Position numbers and translations under genes: made by a program | In this document: one piece after another, positions 14,917-24,513 of the stretch | Position numbering within the stretch: position 1 is the stretch's first letter | Layout: every line of letters starts with the position of its first letter | Source: Halotia branconii CENA392 | GTDB taxonomy: Bacteria > Cyanobacteriota > Cyanobacteriia > Cyanobacteriales > Nostocaceae | Assembly: GCF_029953635.1 (NCBI RefSeq) | Contig: NZ_CP124543.1 | Coordinates: forward strand, 1,963,455 to 2,027,454 | Length of the DNA stretch: 64,000 bases | Reading direction: 5' to 3' | The notes under the pieces: model-generated | What the model was told of the DNA's origin: nothing | What the model saw: the letters and a program-made list of their open reading frames with translations, nothing else | Database searches by the model: none

Positions 14917-16410
14917 ATGAATCGACACCAGCATGGTTCCCAAACATCCACAGATAGAAAATTAACTCCAATTACTTTGTTAATGATATTAACCAGCATT
15001 TTATTAATATTATTAGCTACACTGTATCCTTTGAATTTTTCATTTCCAGATAGTTTTACCTTCTCTGACATTTTCATCAATTTCAACAATGTTAGTAATT
15101 TTGAAGATCAAGTAAATAACGTTTTGTTATTTATGCCTTTAGGTTTCTGCTTTAGTAGTTATTTGCAGAGCCAAAAAATAAAAATTACCTTGCAAATTTT
15201 GATAATTATACTCACCAGTGCTGGTTTATCATTTATAGTTGAACTTTTGCAAATATTTTTACCTTCAAGAGTGCCTACTCCATCTGATGTAATAAATAAT
15301 AGCTTGGGTGGTTTTTTTGGGTGGTTATGCTTTTATATATGGAATTATCAAAGTTTTACTCATACAAATATAACAAGAGTATATGGGAGACATTCTCGAA
15401 AACAAATAATAGCATTCTCTTTAGGATATATATTTCTTACATTTTTAATTGCATTTTTTTGGCAGAATACAACTAATTTAAGTAATTGGAATTTTAATTA
15501 TCCACTAATTATTGGTAACGAATATACAGGAGATAGACCTTGGCAAGGTTATGTATCTAAAATTTATATTGCTGATAAAGCTATATCACCAAATGAGGTT
15601 ATCCAAGGATTTATTAATTCAGATTCTTTTAATAATCTTGGTGATTCTTTGCTAGCTAATTATCAATTACAGGGTAAATGTTGCTATCAAGAAAATTTTA
15701 GTAAAACACCAAAGTTAATGTGGCAAGGTCAACCTTCAAATAGACAATATGATCGAGGTGTTTTTGTAGATTCTAGCCAATGGTTACAAACAGTTAATCC
15801 TGTAACATATCTTAGCAAAAGCATCAGTAAAAAATCTGAATTTATGCTGAGTACTACTGTTGCTACTGCTAAAACAGAACAAATTGGTCCAGCCCGTATT
15901 ATCTCAATTTCTGGTAGTTCTTTACGTCGTAATCTGACACTATCACAGCAGGGAAATGCTCTAGATTTTCGATTAAGAACACCACTGACTGGAGAAAATG
16001 GTTCAGATTTGAAATTGCTGATTCCGAATATTTTTATAGATACTAAACCTCATCAAATTATTATTACCTACTCCAGAGCTACTATCCAAGTTTATGTCGA
16101 CAAATTACAGAACTATTATTCTTTTAATCTCCTAGATTTAATTCCCAAACATCAAAAACTTGTTTATTACTCCCTCACTTTTATCCCTTTTGGATTAAGC
16201 TTAGCCATACTTACTCTAGCTAGTAGAAGTTTGATAAGTTCTAGGTTATTGGTTGCTACTGGAATATTATTACCGTCTTTGATACTTGAATTTATTTTAG
16301 TTAGTGACAGTGGTAAAAGTCTGAGTGTGAAAAATCTCTTGCTAGGAATATTGTTGACAGCAGGTACAATGCTAATTTTGAAAGTACGAGCGAAGCTATT
16401 ATATTCTTAA
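14917..16410 (+). CDS. VanZ-like membrane protein with LamG/concanavalin-type domain
   Basis: 497 aa. Residues 20-180 contain about five membrane helices with the VanZ-type pattern (LYPLNFSF, NVLLFMPLGFCF, SAGLSFIVELLQIFLPSRVPTPSDVINNSLGGFFGW). Residues 190-400 form a beta-rich extracytoplasmic region with the LamG-like phrase RIISISGSSLRRNLTLSQQG. Three or four further helices end the protein. VanZ homologues relate to teicoplanin resistance, but in cyanobacteria this fusion has no known role. The codon use is AT-rich relative to neighbours. Confidence 0.75.
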   Translation: MNRHQHGSQTSTDRKLTPITLLMILTSILLILLATLYPLNFSFPDSFTFSDIFINFNNVSNFEDQVNNVLLFMPLGFCFSSYLQSQKIKITLQILIIILTSAGLSFIVELLQIFLPSRVPTPSDVINNSLGGFFGWLCFYIWNYQSFTHTNITRVYGRHSRKQIIAFSLGYIFLTFLIAFFWQNTTNLSNWNFNYPLIIGNEYTGDRPWQGYVSKIYIADKAISPNEVIQGFINSDSFNNLGDSLLANYQLQGKCCYQENFSKTPKLMWQGQPSNRQYDRGVFVDSSQWLQTVNPVTYLSKSISKKSEFMLSTTVATAKTEQIGPARIISISGSSLRRNLTLSQQGNALDFRLRTPLTGENGSDLKLLIPNIFIDTKPHQIIITYSRATIQVYVDKLQNYYSFNLLDLIPKHQKLVYYSLTFIPFGLSLAILTLASRSLISSRLLVATGILLPSLILEFILVSDSGKSLSVKNLLLGILLTAGTMLILKVRAKLLYS

Positions 16411-16511
16411 AAGTAAAAGGGTCTAAAAACTAGGGTTTAAGGACTAGAGTAGTGTATTTAATTCAAAAAAATGCTATTTTAATAATTAAAGTATTATAGC
16501 TTTTTGCTTGA

Positions 16512-17267
16512 TCAAGATAAATTTCTATTTTTAATTTGTTTAGAAGTTGCTTCCATAAAACTGACAAAAACCTGTATTAATTTATGAATACCCTCACTAC
16601 CTCCAGCAATTAAACCTCCTGTTAAGAATGTATCCGAAAAACGTAAAACAATAATTTGTGTTGGATTGTTGGTATCAACAATAATAAGTGGTTCGATTGA
16701 ACGAATACCTATTGTACTTATTAAGATACCACACAAAAGAGATGTCCATAAAGCAATTATTCGTGTATCAGATTTATATGCTATTCTTTCAGCTTCTTTT
16801 TTGTTTAGTTCATGTATTTTCATATTTAAATCATCGAGATACGGCTGCATTGTATTAAGTAATTTTTCTTGACTTTGTGTAAAATTTTGAATAATTTGCT
16901 GTTCTAAACTCATTCCTTCAGGTGGCAAACCACTAACTTGATTAAGTTCTAAAGCAGCTGTTCGTCTTTGTTCCTGTTGTTTTTCTATAAATCTCCTTTT
17001 CTCAGAAATGAGAATGTTTTGTTGCTGGACTGCAATATCTAATTTTTCTGCCTTTGTCCCTCGCCAAGTAGTGATAAAGACTTCTAAAGAACGTTCCAGC
17101 AACAGAGAAATAAAAAGTGGTAATGTAAGTAACTGTACAATATCATCCAGTCCAAAAGTTTTGACAATAAATGGTTGAGGTGATAGCCACGCTAACAAAG
17201 TTACTACAAAGAAACTGATGAAAATCCAAAAAATAAATAGAGGAGATGTGGGAGAAGGCTTTCGCAA
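16512..17267 (-). CDS. Membrane protein with central coiled coil, function unknown
   Basis: 251 aa beginning at a TTG; no ATG is available before the upstream stop, and AGGAG lies 10 nt before the TTG. Two N-terminal helices (FIFWIFISFFVVTLLAWL and IVQLLTLPLFISLLL) are followed by a charged coiled coil (about residues 75-165, rich in Q, E, K) and a third helix (IIALWTSLLCGILISTIG), then a glycine-rich stretch GGLIAGGSEGIHKLI. No known domain is recognised. A scaffold or sensor role would be speculation. Confidence 0.65.
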   Translation of the reverse strand: MRKPSPTSPLFIFWIFISFFVVTLLAWLSPQPFIVKTFGLDDIVQLLTLPLFISLLLERSLEVFITTWRGTKAEKLDIAVQQQNILISEKRRFIEKQQEQRRTAALELNQVSGLPPEGMSLEQQIIQNFTQSQEKLLNTMQPYLDDLNMKIHELNKKEAERIAYKSDTRIIALWTSLLCGILISTIGIRSIEPLIIVDTNNPTQIIVLRFSDTFLTGGLIAGGSEGIHKLIQVFVSFMEATSKQIKNRNLS

Positions 17268-17439
17268 TGTGTTTATACTCCTGTTCAGTCACAACATCTA
17301 ATACAGCATTCATGTGTAAACTACACTTGCTGAGTAACTTAACAGGATTAATTTGATAGAACAGCAAAAATTAAGTTGTTTGCTGTTACTAATTAATAAG
17401 TAAAAAAATCAGATGCTCCCTACTGTAAGTCATCTCTGT

Positions 17440-17690
17440 TTACTTTGTTAAAAATGTAGCTAATCTCTCTGCTGTTAATTGATCAAATTTATAACCAAAA
17501 TTTAATGGCTTTTGCTCAGCTTTTTTCAATAACAATTCAATATACTCAAAAGTGGCTTTTTGGTAGTGTTTGTACTCTGGCTTATGGTGTAGACTTGGCT
17601 GAGCGATCGCCAAAACCCTACAAGCTAGAATAATGTTGGACTGATATGAGGCTGCTTAGTCTGTGGTAAAAAATCCCAGAAAGTAGGCAT
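17440..17690 (-). pseudogene. Possible small gene broken by a frameshift
   Basis: From the ATG at 17690 the minus strand gives MPTFWDFLPQTKQPHISPTLF and a stop. In another frame beginning just before that stop, SYQSNIILACRVLAIAQPSLH continues with HHKPEYKHYQKATFEYIELLLKKAEQKPLNFGYKFDQLTAERLATFLTK. The two pieces would make an 80-90-residue protein if one frame change occurred near 17,640. The helical sequence looks like real protein, but the family is not recognised. It fills most of the gap between hdeD and the preceding gene. Confidence 0.35.
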
Positions 17691-17695
17691 GATAC

Positions 17696-18271
17696 TTAAA
17701 GTCTGCGTTCAGTGTCCCAATTGCGAAGTCGTAAAGCAAGAATCAAAAGAAGGATACCGAAAATTATGGTGTAAGTAGCAATAATCCACAGAATTGCTAA
17801 TGCCCCAGCTACAGGCCAGATAATCAGTAGTACACCAAAAAGTAATGAAGTAATACCAGCTAATACTAATAGCCACTCATTCTCAATTTCTTTTCGCACT
17901 TGCACGGCTATAATAATCTCAAAGATGCCAGTGGCGATCGCCCAAGCTGCAATTAGATACAATAACACCAAAGTAGCGATACCTGGCCAAATAAAAGTTA
18001 AAACTCCCACTCCAATACCGATTGCTCCTTCGAGCAACATTAACCATCCGTGGGTATTAGTCAGACGATCTCTAAATGCTGCGATCGCTAATAATATACC
18101 ACTCACCAATACAAAACTAGCAAAGATAAATACCAATGCTGTCAGAGTAATCTTTGGCCATAACAAAGCAACTAAACCAAAGATAATGGCCAACGCTCCT
18201 CGCAATGCCACTGTCCACCAGTTCCGAGCTAGGCGAGTTCCCATTCTCATGGGGTCAAAGTTTTGTCTCAT
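17696..18271 (-). CDS. HdeD-family (DUF308) membrane protein
   Basis: 191 aa with about six membrane helices arranged as three repeated hairpins, each with a G-x-x-x-I/L-x-W-P motif (ALLWPKITLTAL, TFIWPGIATLVLLY, LIIWPVAGALAIL). This is the HdeD signature. HdeD contributes to acid resistance in enterobacteria; in cyanobacteria family members are common and often stress-induced. It heads a cluster of small stress-type genes on the minus strand (lipoprotein, CsbD, GIRPI-repeat protein). Confidence 0.85.
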   Translation of the reverse strand: MRQNFDPMRMGTRLARNWWTVALRGALAIIFGLVALLWPKITLTALVFIFASFVLVSGILLAIAAFRDRLTNTHGWLMLLEGAIGIGVGVLTFIWPGIATLVLLYLIAAWAIATGIFEIIIAVQVRKEIENEWLLVLAGITSLLFGVLLIIWPVAGALAILWIIATYTIIFGILLLILALRLRNWDTERRL

Positions 18272-18580
18272 AGTGTGAGTACATGACTGGATGATTTTCA
18301 GTTCTCAGTCAGCAAAAGTATTAAACGAGTTTGAAATTAATTAAATAACGCTCATTGGCGTAGCTGACTCTAGGGAAGACTCGTCAACACAATCGCCTAA
18401 ATCAGTCAACTTTTTCAGGCTGCAAACCAAAGTTAATCAGGTTTTGCAGCGGTTTGATAAATTTGTTATTTACTAAACTTCAGCTTAAAAAGTTAACACG
18501 TCTCTTCCATCTAGCTAATGGCGCAGGTGCTAAACATTTCTATATCTCTATGGAAGTAGTACCATCAGGCAATAATAAAC

Positions 18581-18609
18581 AAAGGAGGTAAGCAATGCCT
18601 ACCTCCTTT
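18581..18609 (-). terminator. Hairpin terminator downstream of the 18645-19187 gene
   Basis: AAAGGAGGTA (18581-18590) and TACCTCCTTT (18600-18609) form a 10-bp stem with a 9-nt loop. It lies 36 bp past the stop of the minus-strand gene. T-rich sequence follows on both strands (ATTTTTG on plus), so it may work in either direction. The rest of the 373-bp gap to hdeD shows no gene. Confidence 0.6.
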
Positions 18610-18644
18610 ATTTTTGTCAAAATTCAGGACTTAAAACTAAAAAC

Positions 18645-19187
18645 TTACTTGCGACTGCCTAACCACTTAGCTGCTGCAACACCGATAATTCCAGCTACAA
18701 CAGGATTACTGAGGAATTTAATAATCCCTGGTTGCTCTGCTAGCACTTCGCGGAAAATATCGGGATGGTTGTGATAGGCAAAAGATGCAAGTTTGCTGAC
18801 ATCATCAGCATTCATACGACTGGCATGGTGGGTAGAAAGACCCAGCTGTTCCTCTAGATGACGATCATCCAAACCTCTAGATTTTAAGTGTTTGAAAAAG
18901 GAGCGTGCTACGTCATCTCTTTCATTGGGTTTAATTTGAGCGATCGCTTTTTGTAACTCCGGCTCCATTTGACTAGTAGGAATCCTGTCTGGATGTACAG
19001 AGCGACCAAATAGCTGACGACGCTGATCAGTCGTTGTCCGCTGAGCAAAGTCATCAAAATTTTCATACTCAGTACTGGAATCGAACGTCCCATCGTCTAG
19101 GGATTCGACATTTCCTCCAGCCAAATCTTTCATGATTTGACGTTTGTACTCTTCGCTGCTTGTCACTTTACTTATCTCCTTACTCAC
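18645..19187 (-). CDS. Hypothetical cyanobacterial protein with C-terminal hydrophobic helix
   Basis: 180 aa, mostly charged and helical (EYKRQIMKDLAGGNVESLDD, ELQKAIAQIKPNERDDVARSFFKHLKSRGLDD). The C-terminal helix NPVVAGIIGVAAAKWLGSRK could anchor it to a membrane. An N-terminal VESLDDGTFDSSTEYENFDDFAQRTT stretch is acidic. The family is not recognised. It is adjacent to and in the same direction as the lipoprotein gene (36 bp apart), suggesting joint expression. Confidence 0.65.
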   Translation of the reverse strand: MSKEISKVTSSEEYKRQIMKDLAGGNVESLDDGTFDSSTEYENFDDFAQRTTTDQRRQLFGRSVHPDRIPTSQMEPELQKAIAQIKPNERDDVARSFFKHLKSRGLDDRHLEEQLGLSTHHASRMNADDVSKLASFAYHNHPDIFREVLAEQPGIIKFLSNPVVAGIIGVAAAKWLGSRK

Positions 19188-19223
19188 GGCTGACTATGAG
19201 CAAACTTCCAACAAATTCAGGAA

Positions 19224-19667
19224 TTAGGTGTACTGAACTTGATTAGTCTGCACGTCATACTTGGTAGTCAGAATCAATTTTTTGTCAGGGCTGTAAATCA
19301 AAACAGTTAAATTTTGATTAGGAAAGTTTTTCTTAAAACCCTGTACTAAAGATTTTGCTAAAGGTCGTACTTCATTAGGGCGAACTTGGGGTGAAATAAC
19401 AACGCCCAGCTTGTTATTATCACGTACATAAGCATCCTTAACTAATCCTTTAGACGTTTGCACAACCCAATTGCCGAAACTTTGACCTGTCGAGGTATTG
19501 CCTCGCTGTAATTCCGAATAAGTTACGTCTCGGCCAATTACAGGCGGCGTAGTTGTGCGGTCAGCTTGTGTTAAGGTGTTGCCACCGCCGCAAGCAGTAG
19601 TTATCATTAGCACTAAAATCAAGACAAAAGTTGTCAAGATTTTGCGACTCTGCTGAAGCAGAATCAT
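19224..19667 (-). CDS. Predicted lipoprotein, 147 aa
   Basis: N-terminal signal sequence with hydrophobic core TTFVLILVLMITTAC and a lipobox-like TTAC followed by GGG, so Cys 26 or so should be lipidated and the protein attached to a membrane facing the periplasm. The mature part has an alpha/beta pattern (LGVVISPQVRPNEVRPLAKSLVQGFKKNFPNQNLTVLIYSPDKKLILTTKYD). The function is unknown. Confidence 0.75.
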   Translation of the reverse strand: MILLQQSRKILTTFVLILVLMITTACGGGNTLTQADRTTTPPVIGRDVTYSELQRGNTSTGQSFGNWVVQTSKGLVKDAYVRDNNKLGVVISPQVRPNEVRPLAKSLVQGFKKNFPNQNLTVLIYSPDKKLILTTKYDVQTNQVQYT

Positions 19668-19945
19668 TGTCTTACCTCCCCATTTAGATATTATTAGAAC
19701 TAGACAAGTTGATTTGTCTGGTCTAATTAATTTGATTTATATTTGCGTTTCTAGAGACATAGAGACATGATTAATCATGTCTCTATACTAACCTTAGTAA
19801 TAAAGTTTTCATTGCTCTCTTTTTGCTTTATCGCTAAGGAGACTATGGAAAGAGTGTAATCTCATTCCCTAATTACCTGTTATTTTGACAAAAGGGGGTA
19901 TTACTCACTTATATCCCCGCATTTTTGCTAAACAGATAAATATTG

Positions 19946-20128
19946 CTAGTCAAGCTTTTTCTTCACGTTATCTTTTACGTCTTCCATTCCATGACGCACT
20001 TCACTTTCAGCTTGTTTTGCTTTACCTTCAGCTTTATCTTCTGGATCTCCAGTTACATTTCCTAATGCTTCTTGAGCCTTACCTTCAACGTTTTTAGCAG
20101 TGGCTTTTGCTCTATCTTCTATACTCAT
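19946..20128 (-). CDS. CsbD-family stress protein
   Basis: 60 aa, highly charged and helical: KATAKNVEGKAQEALGNVTG followed by DPEDKAEGKAKQAESEV. The K-x-x-G-K-x-Q-E-x-x-G-x-x-T-G-D motif is the CsbD signature. CsbD proteins are general-stress proteins (sigma-B-controlled in Bacillus) of unknown mechanism, abundant in cyanobacteria after osmotic or desiccation stress. Confidence 0.92.
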   Translation of the reverse strand: MSIEDRAKATAKNVEGKAQEALGNVTGDPEDKAEGKAKQAESEVRHGMEDVKDNVKKKLD

Positions 20129-20376
20129 ATTACGCTCCTAAATTTTATCTAAAACTAATTTCAAAGGTGTAATTAACCTTGAAATCCTGTGTTGTTACTT
20201 CTATAAGGTAGCTTAAAGTTTTTCTCAAAGTCTTCCGTCACAGGATATATTAATGGTCTATATACAAGGAGAGAGAATATAAGCGAGTTCCATAATTACC
20301 TAAACAAAATTAATTACAGGTTATTTATTTTGATAAAAGACAATATTTTAAATTAAAGCTTTTTTATTATTGAACT

Positions 20377-20404
20377 AAAAAACCCAGTTTCAAGAAACTG
20401 GGTT
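20377..20404 (-). terminator. Rho-independent terminator of the GIRPI-repeat gene
   Basis: AACCCAGTTT (20381-20390) pairs with AAACTGGGTT (20395-20404) around CAAG. On the minus strand the stem is followed by TTTTAG. It lies 28 bp beyond the stop codon. Confidence 0.75.
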
Positions 20405-20432
20405 GGTATATTTATGGTAATTAATTTGTATT

Positions 20433-20900
20433 CTAATCTAGAAAACCCATGAGACTTTGAGAATCATCAATAATATTTGATGCCATTGGACGGTTCCCAA
20501 ACACTGAGTAGCTTTCAGAAATTACTAGTGAACTAGAAGCAATTGGACGAATCCCAGAAACGTTCATTTCTTCAACGACTTGAATGGTGTTAGCGCCGAT
20601 TGGACGGATTCCCATAGCGTTATACGTTTCTACTACTTCCAGACTACTGGTACTAATAGGACGAACTCCAGCAATTGAGACTGTCTCAGCAACTTGTAAG
20701 TCACTGCTAGCAATTGGACGAACTCCAGCAATGGCAAGCGTCCCACTATTTTCATGCGTTGGTAAATCAGTACCTGGCTCTTTTTGATCTTGATTCAAGT
20801 TATCACCTTGGTTTTTTTCAACTTCCACTTTTGTTTCTCCTTTGAGCTTGGCACGTCTCTGGCGAGGACTAACTGCTTGGCCATTGCTGCTAACGCTCAT
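20433..20900 (-). CDS. Short-repeat protein with five GIRPI motifs
   Basis: 155 aa. A basic N-terminus (SPRQRRAKLKGETKVEVEK) and a Gln/Glu/Asp linker precede five imperfect 20-residue repeats centred on (G)xRPI/M: AIAGVRPIASSDLQVAET, SIAGVRPISTSSLEVVET, NAMGIRPIGANTIQVVEE, NVSGIRPIASSSLVISES, SVFGNRPMASNIIDDSQS. Each unit ends in a short beta-type segment and an acidic residue. There is no signal peptide or membrane helix. I do not know a characterised member. The even repeat spacing suggests a solenoid or a multivalent binding surface. Confidence 0.75.
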   Translation of the reverse strand: MSVSSNGQAVSPRQRRAKLKGETKVEVEKNQGDNLNQDQKEPGTDLPTHENSGTLAIAGVRPIASSDLQVAETVSIAGVRPISTSSLEVVETYNAMGIRPIGANTIQVVEEMNVSGIRPIASSSLVISESYSVFGNRPMASNIIDDSQSLMGFLD

Positions 20901-21201
20901 AATTAAACACCTCTGGTTTATTAATTGAATTTTACAATAATTAAGAAAAAATAAAATTTTTTCCTATATTATGTAAAGTTTAACCTTAAAAGGATGCTTT
21001 AAAAGTATTGAGCGAATTATACCAACTCTCAAAAATCCAGCAACAGATTCAAAGTGTGGAAAACTAGATTCAATCCGGCCTTCTTAATTCCGAATTACGT
21101 AGCTTGCTTCTCGCCTTTGGCGAGTACTACGAATTATGATTTGGCATTAGATTAAGACGCTGCCAAAAAAGTGAGGGGTCTTACCCCTCTAGAATAAGGC
21201 A
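20901..21201. other. Intergenic region, no gene seen
   Basis: About 300 bp. It holds the promoter side of the GIRPI-repeat gene and a degenerate dispersed-repeat-like stretch (around 21080-21140, with TACGTAGCTTGCTTCTCGCC and GGCGAGTACTACG arms). I see no ORF. Confidence 0.5.
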
Positions 21202-22050
21202 TTAAGTTGACTTTTTACCGCATAGCAACCCAAATCGAACTAACCCACGCTCATAACCACGGCGCATCAATCCGAGTGATAATGCCCCTTGAATAGTAGT
21301 CCAACCTGCATTCAGTAAGCCCCAAAGTGCTTGGGGAGTGAACGCCGAATCAATTACTACATTCCAAAATGGGGCAACAGCGGTTGACCAATCAGCAGTG
21401 CGGAGATTATTTAATGGTAGTTGACGAGCGATCGCTTCATAAGCTGGCAACGAAATTACATAAGGCAAACAATACACCCGATAAATATCTTCTAAGTGTT
21501 TTTGTTCATCTGCCGTTAATGGTGAATTATCAGTAGGTCGATGACACCAAGTCACCATAATTAAAGTTCCACTAGGTTTTAGCACCCGATAGCATTCTTG
21601 TAAAAACTTGGTTTTGTCTGGCATGTGTTCGCCACTTTCTAAAGACCAAACTAAGTCAAAAGAATTATCCGCAAAGGGCATTGCTTGAGCGTCCGCGACT
21701 TGAAACTCACTTCTAGCACTTAAACCAGCTTCTTGGGCACGTTGTGTAGCTCTAGCGGCTTGCACTGGACTTAAAGTAATTCCCGTAGCTTTAGCATTAA
21801 ATTTATTGGCTAGGTACAGAGAACTCCCCCCAATGCCACAACCGACATCTAAAATGTTGTCTGCTGTTTGCACTCCTGCCCAATCGAGCAATTCTTCGAT
21901 TAAATCAATTTGAGCCTGACGGCGGTCTTTTTTTTGGCTACCATCTACCCCGTAGTAGCCATGATGCATGTGTTCGCCCCAAACTTGCTCCCATAGCCCA
22001 GAGGAAGCATCGTAAAATTGCTGTATTTGCTGGTAAAGTGTTGCACTCAT
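21202..22050 (-). CDS. SAM-dependent methyltransferase, gamma-tocopherol methyltransferase-like
   Basis: 282-aa class I methyltransferase. The SAM-binding motif I is NILDVGCGIGGSSLYLA (about residues 65-81), motif II is FDLVWSLESGEHMPDK, and motif III is LKPSGTLIMVTWCHR. The EHMHHGYYG start and C-terminal SLGLMRRGYERGLVRFGLLC resemble the gamma-tocopherol/MPBQ methyltransferase group, which methylates the chromanol head of vitamin E precursors at plastid or cyanobacterial membranes. Related enzymes act on other prenyl lipids, so the substrate is an inference. Confidence 0.75.
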   Translation of the reverse strand: MSATLYQQIQQFYDASSGLWEQVWGEHMHHGYYGVDGSQKKDRRQAQIDLIEELLDWAGVQTADNILDVGCGIGGSSLYLANKFNAKATGITLSPVQAARATQRAQEAGLSARSEFQVADAQAMPFADNSFDLVWSLESGEHMPDKTKFLQECYRVLKPSGTLIMVTWCHRPTDNSPLTADEQKHLEDIYRVYCLPYVISLPAYEAIARQLPLNNLRTADWSTAVAPFWNVVIDSAFTPQALWGLLNAGWTTIQGALSLGLMRRGYERGLVRFGLLCGKKST

Positions 22051-22200
22051 GAATCAAGCAGTGTTAAGACAAAGCAGAATTTAAATAAACATACTCGTAG
22101 GCTACCATGTGTGTTTTTAATTAAATAAGGATGTTTTTATTTCCAGAAGGATCAATGGGGTTGTTCCTCGCTGGAAAATTGATCAAAATTATCTGAATTT

Positions 22201-23535
22201 ATGACTGTCTCTCGCACAATTTGTCTGGGATTTCTGACTGTCATCGCTGTAGGAACCATTCTACTGATGATGCCTTTTTCGACTAGTAATGGGACTTGGA
22301 ACGACCCAATTGTAGCGCTATTCACTTCAACTTCCGCAGTTTGCGTCACAGGTTTGGCTGTAGTTGATACTGGTACGGATTTTTCTTTTTGGGGTCAGTT
22401 ATTTATTTTGCTACTAGCTCAAATTGGTGGCTTGGGCTATATGACAACTACCACCTTTCTAATTACCCTTGTCGGGCGTAAGTTTAACCTGCGACAAAAA
22501 ATAGCGATTCAACAAGCTTTAGACCGACCGGGAATGAGTAACAGCACCCAAGTTATTCGTTCAATTATTGCCACAACTCTAATTTTTGAAATTACAGGCA
22601 CATTTTTACTTTTACCTGCATTTGTTCCCGATCATGGATGGAATCAAGGTTTATGGTTAGCGATTTTTCATAGTGTTTCTGCTTGGAATAATGCTGGTTT
22701 TAGTTTATTTAAAGATAGTCTAGTCGGTTATCAAACATCTACTTTAGTGGTTTTAACTATTACTTTTTTAATAATTTTTGGAGGAATTGGTTATCAAGTA
22801 ATTTTAGAAACATATCTTTGGGTACGCGATCGCTTGCTTAAAAGAAGCACAAATTTGATATTTTCCTTAGACTTTAAAGTTGCTACTAGCACAACTTTAA
22901 TACTTTTATTATTAGGAACAATTGCATTTTTCTTTATAGAGACAAGAAATAATGAAACATTTGGCTTACTCAATTTTCGAGGACAGATGTTGTTAGCTTG
23001 GTTCCAATCAGTAACTCCTAGAACTGCTGGTTTTAACACTATTGATATTGGCAGAATGACTACTGCTGGTCTATTTATTACAATTGCCATGATGTTTATT
23101 GGTGCCAGCCCTGGCGGGACTGGAGGAGGAATGAAAACTACAACACTGAGAGTTCTTACTAGTTGCACAAAAACAATCCTCCAAGGAAAAGAAGAAGTTT
23201 TGTTATATGAACGAAAAGTAGCAGTATCTTTAATTTTAAAAGCTGTTGGTGTTGTCGTAGGTTCTGTAGCTTTGGTAATTTTTTCGACAATTTTAATTGC
23301 TCTGACAGATCCCACATTAGATTTTATTCAAATTTTGTTTGAAGTAGTATCAGCCTTCGCCACGGTAGGTCTTTCTACAGGCATTACAGGAAGCGTTTCC
23401 ATCGCAGCAAAACTGATTTTAATTGTCACAATGTATGTAGGACGTGTAGGAGTTTTACTATTGATGGCTGCTGTATTGGGAGATCCTCGCCCCACTAGAA
23501 TCCACTATCCTGAAGAAAATCTACTTGTGGGCTAG
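22201..23535 (+). CDS. ktrB: KtrB-type potassium channel/transport subunit
   Basis: 444-aa membrane protein of the Trk/Ktr/HKT superfamily. Four pore-loop regions each keep the filter glycine: AVCVTGLAVVDTG, SAWNNAGFSLF, TPRTAGFNTIDIG and FATVGLSTGITG. The M1-P-M2 hairpins repeat four times as expected. KtrB forms dimers that move K+ (often with Na+) and is gated by the cytosolic KtrA ring. The in-frame TGA seven codons before the ATG fixes the start region. ktrA follows 187 bp downstream. Confidence 0.92.
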   Translation: MTVSRTICLGFLTVIAVGTILLMMPFSTSNGTWNDPIVALFTSTSAVCVTGLAVVDTGTDFSFWGQLFILLLAQIGGLGYMTTTTFLITLVGRKFNLRQKIAIQQALDRPGMSNSTQVIRSIIATTLIFEITGTFLLLPAFVPDHGWNQGLWLAIFHSVSAWNNAGFSLFKDSLVGYQTSTLVVLTITFLIIFGGIGYQVILETYLWVRDRLLKRSTNLIFSLDFKVATSTTLILLLLGTIAFFFIETRNNETFGLLNFRGQMLLAWFQSVTPRTAGFNTIDIGRMTTAGLFITIAMMFIGASPGGTGGGMKTTTLRVLTSCTKTILQGKEEVLLYERKVAVSLILKAVGVVVGSVALVIFSTILIALTDPTLDFIQILFEVVSAFATVGLSTGITGSVSIAAKLILIVTMYVGRVGVLLLMAAVLGDPRPTRIHYPEENLLVG

Positions 23536-23721
23536 GCAATAGGGAATAGGCAATTAGATAATAAAGAGAATAACTGATGATTAATACCCAAGGAGCAATT
23601 ATTAGTGACTATTACCTAAACTGATAAAATATAAATCAGTAGGCAAAAAATAAAGTTTTTAATAATCCGGTCTAATTGTTTTTTGCCCTAAACACAGGGA
23701 GTAATAATAAGGATAATAACT

Positions 23722-24417
23722 GTGAACCTGTCATCATTAGGTTTTTTTCGCAGTTTGCGTAGAGATAACCACCAATTTGCTGTAATTGGGTTAGGGCGTT
23801 TCGGGAGATCCGTATGTTCAACACTGCACCAATTGGGTTATCAAGTTCTAGCAACAGATATTGAGGAAAAACGCGTATCTGAAGCTTTGAATGATGAGAT
23901 AGTTGGTCATGCTTTACAACTAGACTCAACCGAATCAGGTGCGCTCAAAGAAGCTGGAATTTTTGAATTTGATACGGTAATCATCGCGATTGGCAACTAT
24001 ATTCAAGAAAGTATTATCACTACCTTGAATGTTAAAGAAGGTGGTGTACCTCATGTAGTTGCTAAAGCTTCTAGCGAAGTTCACCGAAAGTTATTAAAAC
24101 GAGTAGGAGCAGACCATGTGGTTTTCCCTGAATATGAGGCAGGTTGTGCTTTAGCGCGAACACTCACCAAACCATCTATTTTAGACCGATTTGACCTCGA
24201 CCCAGATCACAGTATTGTGGAGTTAATTGTACCGGATGAATTTCATGGCAAAACGGTTGCTGAACTGCAAATTCGTAATCGTTATGGTTTGAATTTGCTA
24301 GCTGTAAGTCAAGATGGCAAATTTAAGATTAATCCTGAAGCAACCAAGCGGCTAGAACGTGGTTCGGCAATGGTAGTGATTGGCTGCAACAAAGATATTA
24401 ATCGTTTGCCGATTTAA
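23722..24417 (+). CDS. ktrA: KtrA-type regulatory RCK subunit
   Basis: 231 aa from a GTG. The N-terminal RCK_N Rossmann fold starts FAVIGLGRFGRSVCSTLHQLGYQVLATDIEE with the nucleotide-binding G-x-G-x-F-G and acidic D. A RCK_C/TrkA_C domain follows (about residues 145-231). KtrA assembles as an octameric ring that opens KtrB in response to ATP/ADP or c-di-AMP. The gene order ktrB-ktrA supports an operon. Confidence 0.92.
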   Translation: MNLSSLGFFRSLRRDNHQFAVIGLGRFGRSVCSTLHQLGYQVLATDIEEKRVSEALNDEIVGHALQLDSTESGALKEAGIFEFDTVIIAIGNYIQESIITTLNVKEGGVPHVVAKASSEVHRKLLKRVGADHVVFPEYEAGCALARTLTKPSILDRFDLDPDHSIVELIVPDEFHGKTVAELQIRNRYGLNLLAVSQDGKFKINPEATKRLERGSAMVVIGCNKDINRLPI

Positions 24418-24513
24418 AATAAAAGAGTTGAGAGTTATCAGTTATTACTATTTAAGTACTAACAGTTTACTCTTAACTCTAAAACAACGGATTTAATGAC
24501 AATAATTTTAACT

